Notes under the pieces: model-generated
The model's database searches: none
What the model was told of the DNA's origin: nothing
What the model saw: only the letters and a program-made list of their open reading frames with translations
DNA from: Helichrysum umbraculigerum
Taxonomy: Eukaryota; Streptophyta; Magnoliopsida; Asterales; Asteraceae
Assembly: GCA_949592205.1 (NCBI GenBank)
Contig: CATIUR010000001.1
Span: 15,887,501-15,951,500, forward strand
Direction of reading: 5' to 3'
Length of the DNA: 64,000 nt
Program-made: the position numbers and the translations under genes
Shown: piece after piece, positions 36,335 to 47,429 of the stretch
Layout: each line of letters opens with the position of its first letter
Position numbering within the stretch: position 1 is the first letter of the stretch

Positions 36335-36587
36335 CTAACAAAGTTCATTAGATTTGATATAACAAGCGGCACAAACAAAACCAATATTAGGATACACACG
36401 ACGATAATCACAATAACAACTATCCATGTTTTGTTTTAGCTTGTCGCAGCATTCTGGGGTCGGAGGTATACTATGTTCGATTGCAGGAAGACAAGCATTT
36501 ACCTCGTTGACATCGCATTTTTCGTTCTCCTGTGACAATCACCACAATCATGAACATCGTAATTACCAAAATCTTGGATAACTTCAT
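36335..36587 (-). pseudogene. Lipid-transfer-protein-like (eight-cysteine motif), frameshifted
   Basis: From the ATG at 36587 a hydrophobic signal peptide is read (MKLSKILVITMFMIVVIV), as expected of a secreted cell-wall or apoplast protein. Around 36536-36540 the frame shifts. The mature region is read in the neighbouring frame with NACLPAIEHS, PTPECCDKLKQN and SCYCDYRRVYPN. The order C, C, CC, CxC, C, C fits the non-specific lipid transfer / 2S albumin superfamily, nearest the type-2 LTPs. The stretch between CxC and the last cysteines is shorter than usual and has an extra Cys. One frameshift separates signal and mature parts, so it is a pseudogene unless the base is a sequencing error. 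Confidence 0.72.
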
Positions 36588-38142
36588 CGTAACGAAGATG
36601 AAGATGAACTTTAGGAAAATGGAAGAATCTACAAGTATATAATGAAAATCTACATGAAAAGAGTTTACTGCACCAATATATAATGAAACTGCTCCATTAA
36701 CAACTTACAACTGTTATTGTATTATATTGATGATATTGTATATTTTGCATTATATTATATATATAATATTAAGATAAGATACAATATATAACGTTGCATT
36801 ACATTGCATTGCATTTACACTGTCATTATATGTTCAAATTTATATCTTAATGTAAGAAACTTTTAACTGTAGAACCATTTGATGCAAGACAAACTAAACT
36901 AGAACATAGATGAAATATTAAACGAGCAACATGTCATCAAGATCAATTTGTGGTTATATTCGAGTAGAGCATTGAATCGTGTGATATTACGTTCATGCGT
37001 ATAGTTGTTTTGATTAGTAAAAACTTGCATTGAAGATGCTAAAATTAGTAGAATATAAAAGTGTTCAATATTAGGGCTAAACTTAATTAAATTGATTAAT
37101 ACTCTAGGAAAAATTAATGCTGATGGTCTGGTTGATATTGGGCTCAAGATGTGTAATGGGCTGCAGGATGTAATGGACTCATGATGGGCTGCTGACAATG
37201 CAAAAAAAATTTATGTGTCATATGTGTTGATCTGTTTGTTTCGCATTTTAGAGTGTGTTTAGAGTGCGTTTTCAGAATTGATTTAAACGATTTTTAAATA
37301 AATAAATAAATAAACACGGTAAGTAATCGTAGTTCATGCATTACCAAGTGTACATACCCCTCTTTCCAACCCTACGCACACGGGGCACTTTGTCTTCTCT
37401 AATTGGTAATAGAGTGGAAAAGAATATAAGTCAAAGGAAAGTAATATTGTGTCATCGGGTTTTTTGTATGCAAAGCAAAGAAGGTGAAGAAAAGGAAAAG
37501 GAGGGGGATCTCCGAGAAACCCTTCCGTTCTTTTCATTTCCTTCCAACTTAACATTGTGTTCCAGAGTTTGATTTTAGAGAGAAAATAAAGGGGTTGGAA
37601 AGAAGATGAAAGATTATAAAGAAAATAAGGTGTTTCATAGTTTATTTAAGAGAGAAAAGAAATGAATTGGAAGGGGAATTTTATCCCTTTTTTCTCTCCT
37701 ACATTTCCTCTCAAATTGGGCTGATTTGGAGGGGCCACGTATCTGGAACACAAAATCTCATTCTTTCTTTTCTTTTCTTCTAAACTCAGGAACACCAAAA
37801 TTAAAAACCCAATCCCTCCGCTTTTTTTCTTTCATATTTTTTTAGTCCCCTTTCTTTTCTTTTCTCCCTATTAAAAACTCTGGAAGAGAGCGAATGTAAA
37901 TATCAAATAATTGAAAGGATTAAAAGAAAGTGAAAAGACTAAAATGTAAATATCTAATAAGTGGAAATGGTATATGGTGGAATTTTATGTTATGTTTTTT
38001 TTTAATTATAACCTTTATTTTTGAAACTAATTACAAAATTGTCATCCTTTAATATCATTTAATAGCCATAATTAAATTTTCTCATTCTTCTCCTAAATGC
38101 CCATTCACTTATGATACTCTCTTTTATTTTTTAAGGCCAATT
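36588..38142. other. Intergenic, purine/pyrimidine-skewed
   Basis: No gene recognised. About 37430-37900 alternates purine-rich (GGAAAAGGAGGGGG) and pyrimidine-rich (TTTCTTTTCTTTTC) stretches with partial inverted symmetry, perhaps a decayed MITE. Confidence 0.5.
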
Positions 38143-38307
38143 CTCTCCATACCATTTTTATTTACTCACCATACCATTTTTGATTAAAAAGTATAGAAAA
38201 GTATGAAAGAGTACAAAAAAACTACAGAATGTAAGAAAGAGTGATAGAATAAAGTACATAAAAAGTACAAAAAAGTTAATTTAAAATTAAATAAATGGTA
38301 TGGAGAG
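38143..38307. mobile_element. MITE with CTCTCCATACCATTT termini, copy 1
   Basis: About 165 bp, starting CTCTCCATACCATTTTTA and ending TAAATGGTATGGAGAG; interior rich in AAAGTACA-type motifs. An inverted relative lies at about 39799-39958. Confidence 0.7.
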
Positions 38308-38493
38308 TAGCAACATTTTTTTAATCGTACATCTTTTATATCTTCGTCAAAATGAATTGCCCCAAAACTGATAACGAGTCAACATGTACGGGAGAATAAT
38401 GATACTGATGAAGAGTTTGAGAGAATTAGCAATCAAATGATGAAAACTGCACATCGATAGTAGTAAAGGGTATAATAAATTTTATTATATCAA

Positions 38494-39755
38494 GACAAAA
38501 TTACATGGTTCGTCCCTGTGGTTTTCCCAAAATTACACTGGTAGTCCCTGCAAGTTTTTTTTGGCATTGGTCGTCCCTGTCATTACACGTTGTTTCACTG
38601 GCAGTCCCTCTCCCTAACGTCCGTTAATCTTGCTCGTTAAATCTCGTCACGTGCACGGCATGTGAGGGTATATAGGTAATTTTAACATCACTTCCCTAGC
38701 CGCTTGCTTTATTATCTCCATCAGCTTTTCAACATCATCAACCTAAATTTCCGAAGAAAAAAAAAAACTAAAAACACTAGAATATTCAGGAAAATCTGAG
38801 GTCAAGATCTAGAAATAATATATACCCCGGAGAACAAGTGAGTATTAACCGGACAACCACGATCAACCAAGCAATAATCAAATTGACCTAAAGCCGCGTT
38901 AACGGAATGTTCAGCCGTCCATCCTGTACCATCGGAAACCATATAAATATGTTTCGCTCTGGCAGCCGCAGCTTCCTCCATCTCAGCTACACAAACGTCG
39001 TCGTCTTCATCCGAAGGATAGTACGGACTAGCAGCCGTTGATTCACTGTCGTCGGACCGCCGAACCGGTCGCTCAATAACTTGTGAGTTTTGCAACGATG
39101 TCTGTTGAACCGGGCGGTCTAATTTGACGACGGATCTGATTGCGCGAGCTCTGGACCATCGGAGTAATTGAGAGCTACCTTTGTTGAGTTTACGGTTGTC
39201 GGATTGAGGTGGACGGTGGTTTGTTTGGTTCGGGTCGGGTGTAGGTCCGGCAATTGGCGGTGTGGGTTTTGGGGGAAGGTTGGATAACGTTGATGAAGAT
39301 ATCATTTTTCTTTTTTTTCAGCTTTTTATTTTATTTTTTAAACTTATCTTACTTTTAATTTATAAATGAGAAATAAGGACAAAATTAACGTTTATGCCGT
39401 GCACGCGACGAGATTTAACGGGAAAAATTAACGGACGTTAGGGAGAGGGACTGCCAGTGAAACAACGTGCAATGACAGGGACGACCAATGCCAAAAAAAA
39501 CTTGCAGAGACTACTAGTGTAATTTTGGGCAAACCACATGGACGAACCATGTAATTTTGTCGTTAAAATTACCTATATACCCTCACATGCCGTGCACGTG
39601 ACGAGATTTAACGGGAATAATTAACGGACGTTAGGGAGAGGGACTGCCAGTGAAACAACGTGCAATGACAGGGACGACCAATGCCAAAAAAAAACTTGCA
39701 AGGACTACCAGTGTAATTTTAGGCAAACCACAGGGACGAACCATGTAATTTTGTC
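38494..39755. mobile_element. Pack-MULE carrying a PPDK regulatory protein exon
   Basis: 1262 bp with inverted repeats of about 190 bp that start GACAAAATTACATGGTTCGT. Flanks TTATATCAA (38485-38493) and TTACATCAA (39756-39764) agree at 8 of 9 bases, a Mutator-type 9-bp duplication with one change. The right end carries the terminal repeat twice in tandem (about 39373-39561 and 39562-39755), a pattern described for MULEs with multiple TIRs. Between the repeats lies a captured host exon and no transposase. Confidence 0.9.
38826..39305 (-). pseudogene. PDRP1: First exon of a PPDK regulatory protein (RP1/RP2-like), captured
   Basis: About 160 codons from ATG 39305: a Ser/Pro-rich, basic N-terminus fitting a plastid transit peptide (about residues 1-60), an acidic stretch (SDEDDD, near 100), then the start of the conserved kinase/pyrophosphorylase (DUF299) domain with HIYMVSDGTGWTAEHSVNAA and CLVDRGCPVNTHLFSG. 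The exon ends GGG before GTATAT at 38825, the original donor; reading on through the intron gives a short tail and a stop near 38802. The parent enzyme switches pyruvate, orthophosphate dikinase off and on by Thr phosphorylation. This piece lacks the nucleotide-binding and catalytic parts, so at best it makes a targeted N-terminal fragment. The frame itself is undamaged. Confidence 0.88.
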
Positions 39756-39798
39756 TTACATCAACAATTGTTGCAATTGATCTTGGCCCATGCTTTTC

Positions 39799-39958
39799 AT
39801 ACCATTTTTTAATTTTATATTAACTTTTCTGTACCTTTTCTGTACTTTATTCCATCATTTATTCTTACATTCTGTACTTATTCTGTACTTTTTCGTACCT
39901 TTCTGTATTTTTTTAATTTAAAAATGGTATGGTGAGTAATAAATAATGGTATGGATAG
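39799..39958. mobile_element. MITE with CATACCATTT termini, copy 2 (inverted)
   Basis: Reverse orientation of the MITE at 38143-38307, with the shared CTCACCATACCATTTTT and AAAGTACAGAA-type interior. The two copies bracket the Pack-MULE. Confidence 0.65.
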
Positions 39959-40587
39959 ATATTCCCTTGATCTTCCCTAATACTTTTTACCCACTATGCG
40001 TATAGCATTTCGTTATTGATTATTTCCCCCTAATATCAATTGAGGGAGTGTTATGAATAGTAATGTTTTTTGTCTTTTGTGATTTATATATAAAGTTATA
40101 TAATTGATGGTGAAAATTCTTACTAATCATGTTGGTAGATCATTTGGTTTGTTGTGCAATCAATCTATCTACCAACCAAGGTTTAAGACTTCAAGCCACA
40201 TACTCAATATTTAATTTTTTTTTATCTTATTCAATTTTAAAAATAAAACTTTTTTCTCTCCTTTTTTGACACCTTACTTTTAAAGATTTTTTTTATTTTA
40301 TACTATATATTTTTTATTTTATGTTTTGTCTCTTTATACCAATTATAATTTTTATTTCATTTTTATCTTATATATTTTTAATAATGATGTTACACATAAT
40401 AAATTTTATAAAAAAATGTTAAAATGGTTAAGTGTTTATTTATTTTAGCTTTTTTTTTTTTAGTTTAACATAATCTTTAATTTACTTTGCATCTTTAATT
40501 TACTTTGCATTTTAATGAATTGTTATTATTTAACATATTTTATTATTACATACATAGTACGATGCTAGATTGATTGACACCATTTAT

Positions 40588-40590
<3 letters not shown>

Positions 40591-40630
<40 letters not shown>
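40591..40630. repeat. (TA)n microsatellite
   Basis: About 20 TA units. Confidence 0.95.
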
Positions 40631-40635
<5 letters not shown>

Positions 40636-41029
40636 CTTAATCCTATTTTTCTTTTATTTTATTCTTTTGTCACTTTCCTTTCATGTATTATTATGATATT
40701 ATACGTAGTAAAATTTTTAAAAGTTGTTAACATCGTTTTCCTTCAATCAGTTGTTTATTTTCTATTTTTAGTGTAATCTAATTTGTAATTTATTTTACAT
40801 TGTACTGAATTGTTATTATTGAATATACTTTTTAATACATATGATGTTAAGTTGATATACACATTGTTATAAGTAAAATACATTAATTTATATCAAATAT
40901 ATAAAAGCTTTTGTTCATAAATGCTTATTTTATTTGGAATGTTACCTTGATACATTTTTCAATCTATTACTCCTTCAAAAATTATTGATAATCAAATCAT
41001 TATTTTAAATCGCATGTGATGTTCAATTC

Positions 41030-41032
<3 letters not shown>

Positions 41033-41090
<58 letters not shown>
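41033..41090. repeat. (TA)n microsatellite
   Basis: About 29 TA units. Confidence 0.95.
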
Positions 41091-41093
<3 letters not shown>

Positions 41094-41887
41094 TTCAAAA
41101 TAAAGTTATATTATCATATTTGATTTAAATAGTAGCTTCACAAACCTTGGCCATGAAAACATATTATCCCTTAATATCAATAAACACTATAAAATATAGT
41201 AAATATTGTTTCCTTTCGTGATTTATATTTATAATTAAATACGGAGTCTAAGACATTGCAAATTTTATTAATTGGGTATTATCTCAATCAATTGGGAAAC
41301 ACAATGAACAAAAGTAGTTTATCCTTTTGTGATTTGCATTCATTTACATTTTTTTATGAGGTCATAGACATTGCTAAGTTTTACTAATTGGGCATTTAGA
41401 TCAAGAGATTAGCAAGTGAGGTACTAAATTAAATGCATGAAGATATACATGTTCAAATCTAAAACTTTTAATTTTACAAACTTCATTTTTTATTAATTTT
41501 TCTCATACCGATGTAAAATGTAAATAAATTCTAAATTTTTTTCTCTTAAGAACAAATTAATATTCGGTAATATAGTTGTATTGTATATGTAGCCTAGATT
41601 GTTTTTGATTTATTTTACCTTTTAACCTTTATTTTATTTTCATAGTTGCTAAATCTTTAGTACATCATAGTGATTGAAGATACGACACATAAAGTTAAAG
41701 TGACTTATAAATTCGTGATAAATTCTAAATATCATAAATCACATTTTTTAAGTCAAATTGCACACACAATCAAATTAGATAAATATACATTGGTATCAAT
41801 TAAAAGTTAAACTTACAATACAATAGTTGTAAATACATTTCGATATCGGTAAGCATATATATTAAATTGATGTTAACCATAGCCAAT

Positions 41888-41919
41888 CCCAACGCGAAGC
41901 GTGGGCATGAAAAATCTAG
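41888..41919 (+). mobile_element. Helitron-type 3' terminus
   Basis: A GC-rich hairpin (CCCAACGCGAAGCGTGGG, 41888-41905) lies 10 bp before CTAG at 41916-41919, followed by T: the classic Helitron end with insertion before T. The 5' end was not located, so element length is unknown. Confidence 0.7.
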
Positions 41920-42323
41920 TTGTCAATCAATTTTATAATTTCATAAAAAACAAAACAATAGTGCAAAATTTTTGTTACTGATTAATTTTATGAATATATC
42001 CTTGGGATGTATATTTGAAGTCACAAAACGGCAATTCGTCTTCTTTAACCCATCATTAATTAATTAACCCTAAAAAGGCACATGATAAGTACATCACCGA
42101 GTCAAACTGAGTCAAGCTAGTAAAATGACCACTTTTACAAGCTCAAGGTACTATGTTATACCCTTACAAGTTCAGGGTACTAAAAATCCTAGTCAATGAA
42201 CTTTAGGGTAGTATTATATATTTTGGCCATTTATTTACCACTTACTAACTAGTTTCGCGCACGCATTTTAATAGTTTTAATTAAATTAAATAAAGATAAT
42301 AATCGATAATCAATAAGGGAATA
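41920..42323. other. Spacer before the gypsy LTR
   Basis: AT-rich, nothing recognised. Confidence 0.5.
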
Positions 42324-42425
42324 TGTAACACTCGGTCAAAAATGATCAAAATCCACACCCATTTTAAACTTTTCTATTCACATATTCTATACAAATAATT
42401 CCAAGTGCCCAAGTATTACATATGG

Positions 42426-42426
<1 letters not shown>

Positions 42427-42486
<60 letters not shown>
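42427..42486. repeat. (TA)n microsatellite, left of the nested MITEs
   Basis: About 30 TA units ending where the outer MITE begins. Confidence 0.95.
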
Positions 42487-42491
<5 letters not shown>

Positions 42492-42584
42492 GAGATCCTG
42501 TGAAAACAAGGAGATAAAAAAAAACGATGAAAACAGATATCCACCCTTGATCTAATCTACCATATATATATATATATATATATA

Positions 42585-43763
42585 AAAGGGTGGAGATAAA
42601 AAAAACGGTGAAAACACTTTTTCCTTCACATGTTTTTTTAAGTTGTGAACTTTTTTTTTTCTGAAGTAAACCAAAAAAGTTAAGGTTTACACAAAAAAAA
42701 TATTTTTTTTGTTGGAAAAAATAAAATAAAGTCAAATTTAAAAATGAAAAATAAAAATTTTAGGTTCACAAGTGAAAAACTTAAAAAACTTTAAGTGAAC
42801 CCAAAACAAAAAGTAAGGTTCACAATTGAAAAAATTAAAAATTTACCATAAACTAAAAAAATTAAGGTTCACAATTGGAAAAAAAAAAGTTTACAATTGA
42901 TAAAGTTGAAAACTTTCCGTAAACCCACAAAAATTAAGGTTAACAGTTGAAAAAAAAGTGTTCACAATTAAAAAAGTTAAAAACTTTTTGTGAAACTCAA
43001 AAAAATTAAGGTTCGTAGTTGAAATAGTTAAAAACTTTATGTGAACCTAAAAAAACTTAAGGTTCACAGTTGAAAAAAAAAGGATCACAAGTGAAAAAGT
43101 TAAAAACTTTCCGTGAAACTAAAAAAAAAATAAGGTTCGTAGTTGAAATAGTTAAAAACTATTTGTGAACCTAAAAAAACTTAAGGTTCACAGTTGACAA
43201 AAAAAATGTTCACAATTGAAAACATTAAAAACTTTTCGTGAAACTAAAAAAAAATTAAGGTTCACAGTTGAAAAAGTTAAAAACAATCTGTGAACCTAAT
43301 AAACCTTAAGGTTCACAGTTAAAAAAAAAAGTTCACAATTGAAAAAGTTGAAAACTTTCTGTGAACCAAAAAAAATTAAGGTTCACAATTCAAAAAGCTA
43401 AAACTTTCCGTGAAGTCAAAAAAAAAATATATATTAAGGTTCATAGTTGAAAAAATTAAAAACTTTTCGTGAACCAAAAAAATAAAATTAAAGTTCACAA
43501 TAAAAAAAAACTTAAAAATTTTCGTGAAAATTTTTTTAAAAAAATTATGTGAAAAAAATAAGGTTCACAATTGAAAATGTTAAAAACTTTGTGTGAAGCT
43601 AAAAAAAAAAAAATTAAAGGTTCATAACTAAAATTTTTATGTGAAACAAAAAAATATAAGGGTTCACAAAAAAAATCATATGTGAAGCAAAAAAAATGAA
43701 AGTTCACAACTTAAAAAAATTGTGAATCAAAAAGTGTTTTCACCGTTTTTTTTTATCCTCACC

Positions 43764-43766
<3 letters not shown>
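42585..43766. mobile_element. Inner MITE, related termini, in the TA core of the outer MITE
   Basis: Left AAAAGGGTGGAGATAAAAAA and right reverse complement AAGGGGTGAGGATAAAAAAA share about 40 bp including ACGGTGAAAACACTTTTT. TA blocks flank it (42562-42584 and 43767-43840). The interior is an A-rich minisatellite. Confidence 0.8.
42720..43730. repeat. A-rich 60-70-bp minisatellite with hairpin potential
   Basis: Repeated AAGGTTCACAGTTGAAAAA and GTTAAAAACTTTCCGTGAA segments, about 15 degenerate units. GTTCAC and GTGAAC alternate, so neighbouring units are partly inverted. Confidence 0.85.

Positions 43767-43840
<74 letters not shown>
43767..43840. repeat. (TA)n microsatellite between inner and outer MITE
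   Basis: About 37 TA units. Confidence 0.95.
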
Positions 43841-43843
<3 letters not shown>

Positions 43844-43913
43844 TTGATTAGATGGAGGGTGGAGATGTGTTTTCACTGTTTTTTTTTGTCTCCTTGTTTT
43901 CACCAGAACCCAT

Positions 43914-43915
<2 letters not shown>

Positions 43916-43971
<56 letters not shown>
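43916..43971. repeat. (TA)n microsatellite, right of the nested MITEs
   Basis: About 27 TA units, then LTR-A sequence resumes. Confidence 0.95.
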
Positions 43972-44687
43972 CATAAAAGGTTTACTCAAAAATTTCATAT
44001 AAACAAATCTGAAGGAACACGTAATCTTAAATACGGACGTTGGTGAAAAACATTTTTAAATAATGTATTATTAACGAGAATAATAATTATTTACTTGATT
44101 GAAATTTTAAATACATTTTGTACACTGAAAACTATCCGTCAAAGTGAGTTGGAACAAAGATATATTTTTATACCTCACTAATAGTATTTTTATGAAATAG
44201 TTCAATTAAAAATATATACGATTATATTTTTAAAGATTTATCATTTAAAAAACATTATACTACATTACGATCGGGTAAACAAACACGGGTATAAAATACC
44301 ACCTACCTACAATAATTGGAGGCCGGTATACAACCGACCTCAATTATTTGATACACACACGCACACCAACTGAAGTCTCTTTCTCTTCTCTGCTCTCACT
44401 CTCTCGGTCTCTTCTTCATCTCAACAACAAACAACACAACACCATAACCATCATCCCTATCTTCTTCTTGGATCATCTTCATCATCATCGTGATCATCAT
44501 CATCTTCACCACCATCTCCATCTTCCGGTTCCCATTTTTAATACGTAAGAACGTTTACTAAATTTCTTTAGTTTTGTGATTATTATACTTATAATAGCTT
44601 ATAGTAACATTGTACATGTGAAAAATTGGTTAAAACTAAGTTAGAACTCGTTTTGTGAACAAATTGCTCGAACAGACCAACCAGGAC

Positions 44688-44750
44688 CACACCCGAACGG
44701 GTGTGAGCAGTATACCCGGACGGGTATGAAGCCTCACCCGGACGGGTGAC
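44688..44750. repeat. Three covarying palindromes in LTR-A
   Basis: CACACCCGAACGGGTGTG, ATACCCGGACGGGTAT and TCACCCGGACGGGTGA. The CCCG/CGGG core is constant, and the flanking bases differ but stay complementary in each. Confidence 0.92.
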
Positions 44751-45737
44751 ATGCTTCCACAATACCATCTTTTGTAGTTTTGTAGCCTTCTGAGTCGCGG
44801 TCGTCTGGGCAGCTTGATCGCCTAAATCCGAGTTCGTATGAGGGAGATATGGCCAAAACGGTGTAGCCTCGCCAAATTAATTTAACAACGAATATTTTTA
44901 CAAAAACAAACCAAATTATATTCTTGAAATATAATTCAAATCCGTCACCAAAGAGCCATACTTATTTACAAAACCCAAACATAAACGTACACTTATTAAA
45001 TACTTTGAGGCATAATTAAACCGAACAACTACTTATACGGATGGTTTAGTTATAAACCCACTTACTCGTTGTAATCTCGCGTGTTTAGGACACTAGGAGA
45101 TTACTATTGGTACAACGCGCGTATATTAGGATCGCTAGCACCCACAGGTGAGTTCATAGCCCCACCTTTCAAACTGTTTTACTGATTTTGGGGTGAGACA
45201 CATGCTTTCGTTTTTACTCGTTTATCCTTGTTCCTTGATGAAACAAACAATTGACTGACTCACTTGATAAACATGTTATGTCTAATAATACTTTGCTTTT
45301 CTAAAATACTTAAGTGTATTAAGTATCCCCATGTTAGAAAACACTTGAAATTAAACTAGTACATCTCGTTAGGGACTATCGGTCTCTTTACACCTATGAT
45401 CTAGGAATACTAGATTCATACTAGCAATAGAGTGACCAATGCCTAGGGGCACCGACATATGTACTAAGTTGAGAACTTTGAATACATAGTAGCATGGACT
45501 AGTTGAATACGTTGTATTGACTAGCAACAACTAAGTGATGATGGTCCATACTTAGGCGCGTTATGCTACTCCCTATATCTAAGTAGGAAATACACATACT
45601 TGGATGCACTATACCATACCTGACTGTTATGTGATAACTGGAGGTATTTGATTTACTTGTGATTACTATATTACCATGTGATAATTTACAGTTTAAGCGG
45701 TATGTTGTACTGTACTTGCTAAATTACTTATATACAC

Positions 45738-45890
45738 TGTCTGGCCGCTGTGCTACTTCCGGGCACGTTGTGCTACTTCCTGGCACGCTGTGCTACTTCC
45801 GGGCGCTTATCGCTACTTCCGGGCACGCTGTGCTACTTTCGGGTCTTGTGAGCTACTTCCGGGCACGTTGTGCTACTTCCGATTACTAAT
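45738..45890 (+). repeat. 20-22-bp tandem repeat (GTGCTACTTCCGGGCAC)
   Basis: About seven copies of GCTACTTCCGGGCAC with small changes. A chance reading frame across it is not a gene. Confidence 0.9.
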
Positions 45891-46745
45891 GATAGATATA
45901 TGTACATTAGATATGATTACACGTACCCTTGTATAGATACTTGTACAATTACATGGTTACTTACTGAGCACGAAGCGCTACCCCCGACTACTATTTACTT
46001 GTATGCTATTTTATAGGTACTCGCACACACTCGATTACATTACCGAACACGGGATGTTATACACGACAACCTTGTACATACATAGTTATACAGTGGAGGC
46101 ACGTAGTGTCTCACTTGATTGTTATACTCGTATTTAGAAAACTTATAGGTCCCTGAGTACATAGGACTGTCTCTAAGAATCACCATGAATTACGACCATG
46201 GGGTCTTGTAGTGTACTACTCCGACAAGTAGTACAAAAATTACAAAATCACTTGGAGAACACTTAGAAACAAACCTATCGGTTTAGGTTATAAGGTTATG
46301 GCAACCTTGATACCGATTTCACAAAGGGGGTAAATCTTAATACATTTCAACTATCAAATCAAGTTTTACAAACTTCTTTTGGAATATACACAATTTATAC
46401 TACACGTTTTACTTAACTAACCTATGAACTCACCAGCTTTATAGCTAACCTGTTTTAGCATGTGTTCTCTGGTGACAGCAGGATAAGGACTACTACAAGC
46501 TTCGCTAGCTCGAGTCGCATGTTTTCAAACAACTGGATTTCTTGCATAACTTTTGTACTACAATTATGTAATGAAATTATTTTGCGAACTCGCAACTTGT
46601 ATACACTTTTATTTTGGAAATGAATAACTATTTTCAAACGTCTCATTTAGAGTCGTTCATTATGTACATTTGTGCTTGTGATATTTGATTTAGTAACACC
46701 CGACCCGACCGCTTCCGCAACCCGAAATTTGAGGGTGTTACAGAT

Positions 46746-46758
46746 TGGTATCAGAGCC
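46746..46758 (+). promoter_or_regulatory. Primer binding site after LTR-A
   Basis: TGGTATCAGAGCC, initiator-Met tRNA type, three bases after the LTR end. Confidence 0.92.
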
Positions 46759-47429
46759 TAAGGTTATAGTTAACTAGGTTGCATTTAGTGGGCCTAGACT
46801 ATGACCGTTAGGCAGTATTCCTTATTAGGTATAACAGGTTCAGAGGTCACATCATACAAGTTTAATTTAATATAGCCTGGCCAGTTATGTATAATTAAAT
46901 GAAGATGGTGTGAGATCTAAAAGGGGTTATACGGAATCAGCAATACGTTAGTTGACTCTGATTGTTTCGTGCTAGACACACTAGGCTATTATATGTACTG
47001 TAGGTATATATGAATAGGCTCTACTTGTGAACTACATTCTGTGCCGTTATGTCTGTACTGACCTTATGTATGTATATATACATTATTTGGTAATACACAC
47101 ACCAACACACGCGTCATCAAGAGTGTCAAGTATCGGACACTCGAAATTTCAAACACCTATACGATGCAAAATCTAAACACCTTTCGTATACTATATAAGT
47201 ATACGTTATGCTTGAATACACGTGAGCTTACACTCATCCTACTGAGAGATTACACTCGAAACTAATGTGAGATTTCACTCACACTCATCAATCTTAATTA
47301 CGAATTTACACTCATGAGCTTACACTCACACATTCACGAGCTTGCACTCGTGCACTCGCGAGTTTACACTTCAGAGCAAGTTGTTTAAACTCAGAACATT
47401 ACAGAAAAAAATGTATCTATCTACCATAT
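46759..47429 (+). other. Truncated internal leader of the LTR-A element
   Basis: Less than 700 bp of leader without gag. It includes GAGCTTACACTCA / GAGTTTACACT repeats at about 47225-47375. CATAT at 47425-47429 is the target duplication of solo LTR-B. Where the element's internal sequence stops is not clear. Confidence 0.6.

Larger units (their letters stand above)
39959..41887. other. AT-rich, internally duplicated DNA, possible Helitron body
   Basis: No genes. A diverged duplication of about 330 bp is visible: the segment with TGAATTGTTATTATT near 40515 recurs near 40808 with similar flanks. It lies just upstream of a Helitron-type 3' end, but a 5' TC end was not identified. Confidence 0.45.
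42487..43915. mobile_element. Outer MITE lying in a TA repeat
   Basis: Left arm 42487-42561 and right arm 43841-43915 are inverted copies (GTGAAAACAAGGAGATAAAA on the left, its relative on the reverse strand at the right). Both outer edges abut (TA)n, and its middle is another (TA)n block that received the inner MITE. Without that it would be about 150 bp plus the TA core. Confidence 0.8.
42324..46742 (+). repeat. Gypsy-type 5' LTR (LTR-A) with nested MITEs
   Basis: Starts TGTAACACTCGG and ends GAGGGTGTTACA at 46742, followed two bases later by a PBS, so it is a 5' LTR on the plus strand. It aligns by eye with LTR-B (for example AATCTTAAATAC at 44023 and 47600, CTCGAGTCGCATG near the 3' part) but with considerable divergence, so it is an older insertion. 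About 1.5 kb of its length is the nested MITE and TA block at 42427-43971. Confidence 0.85.
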
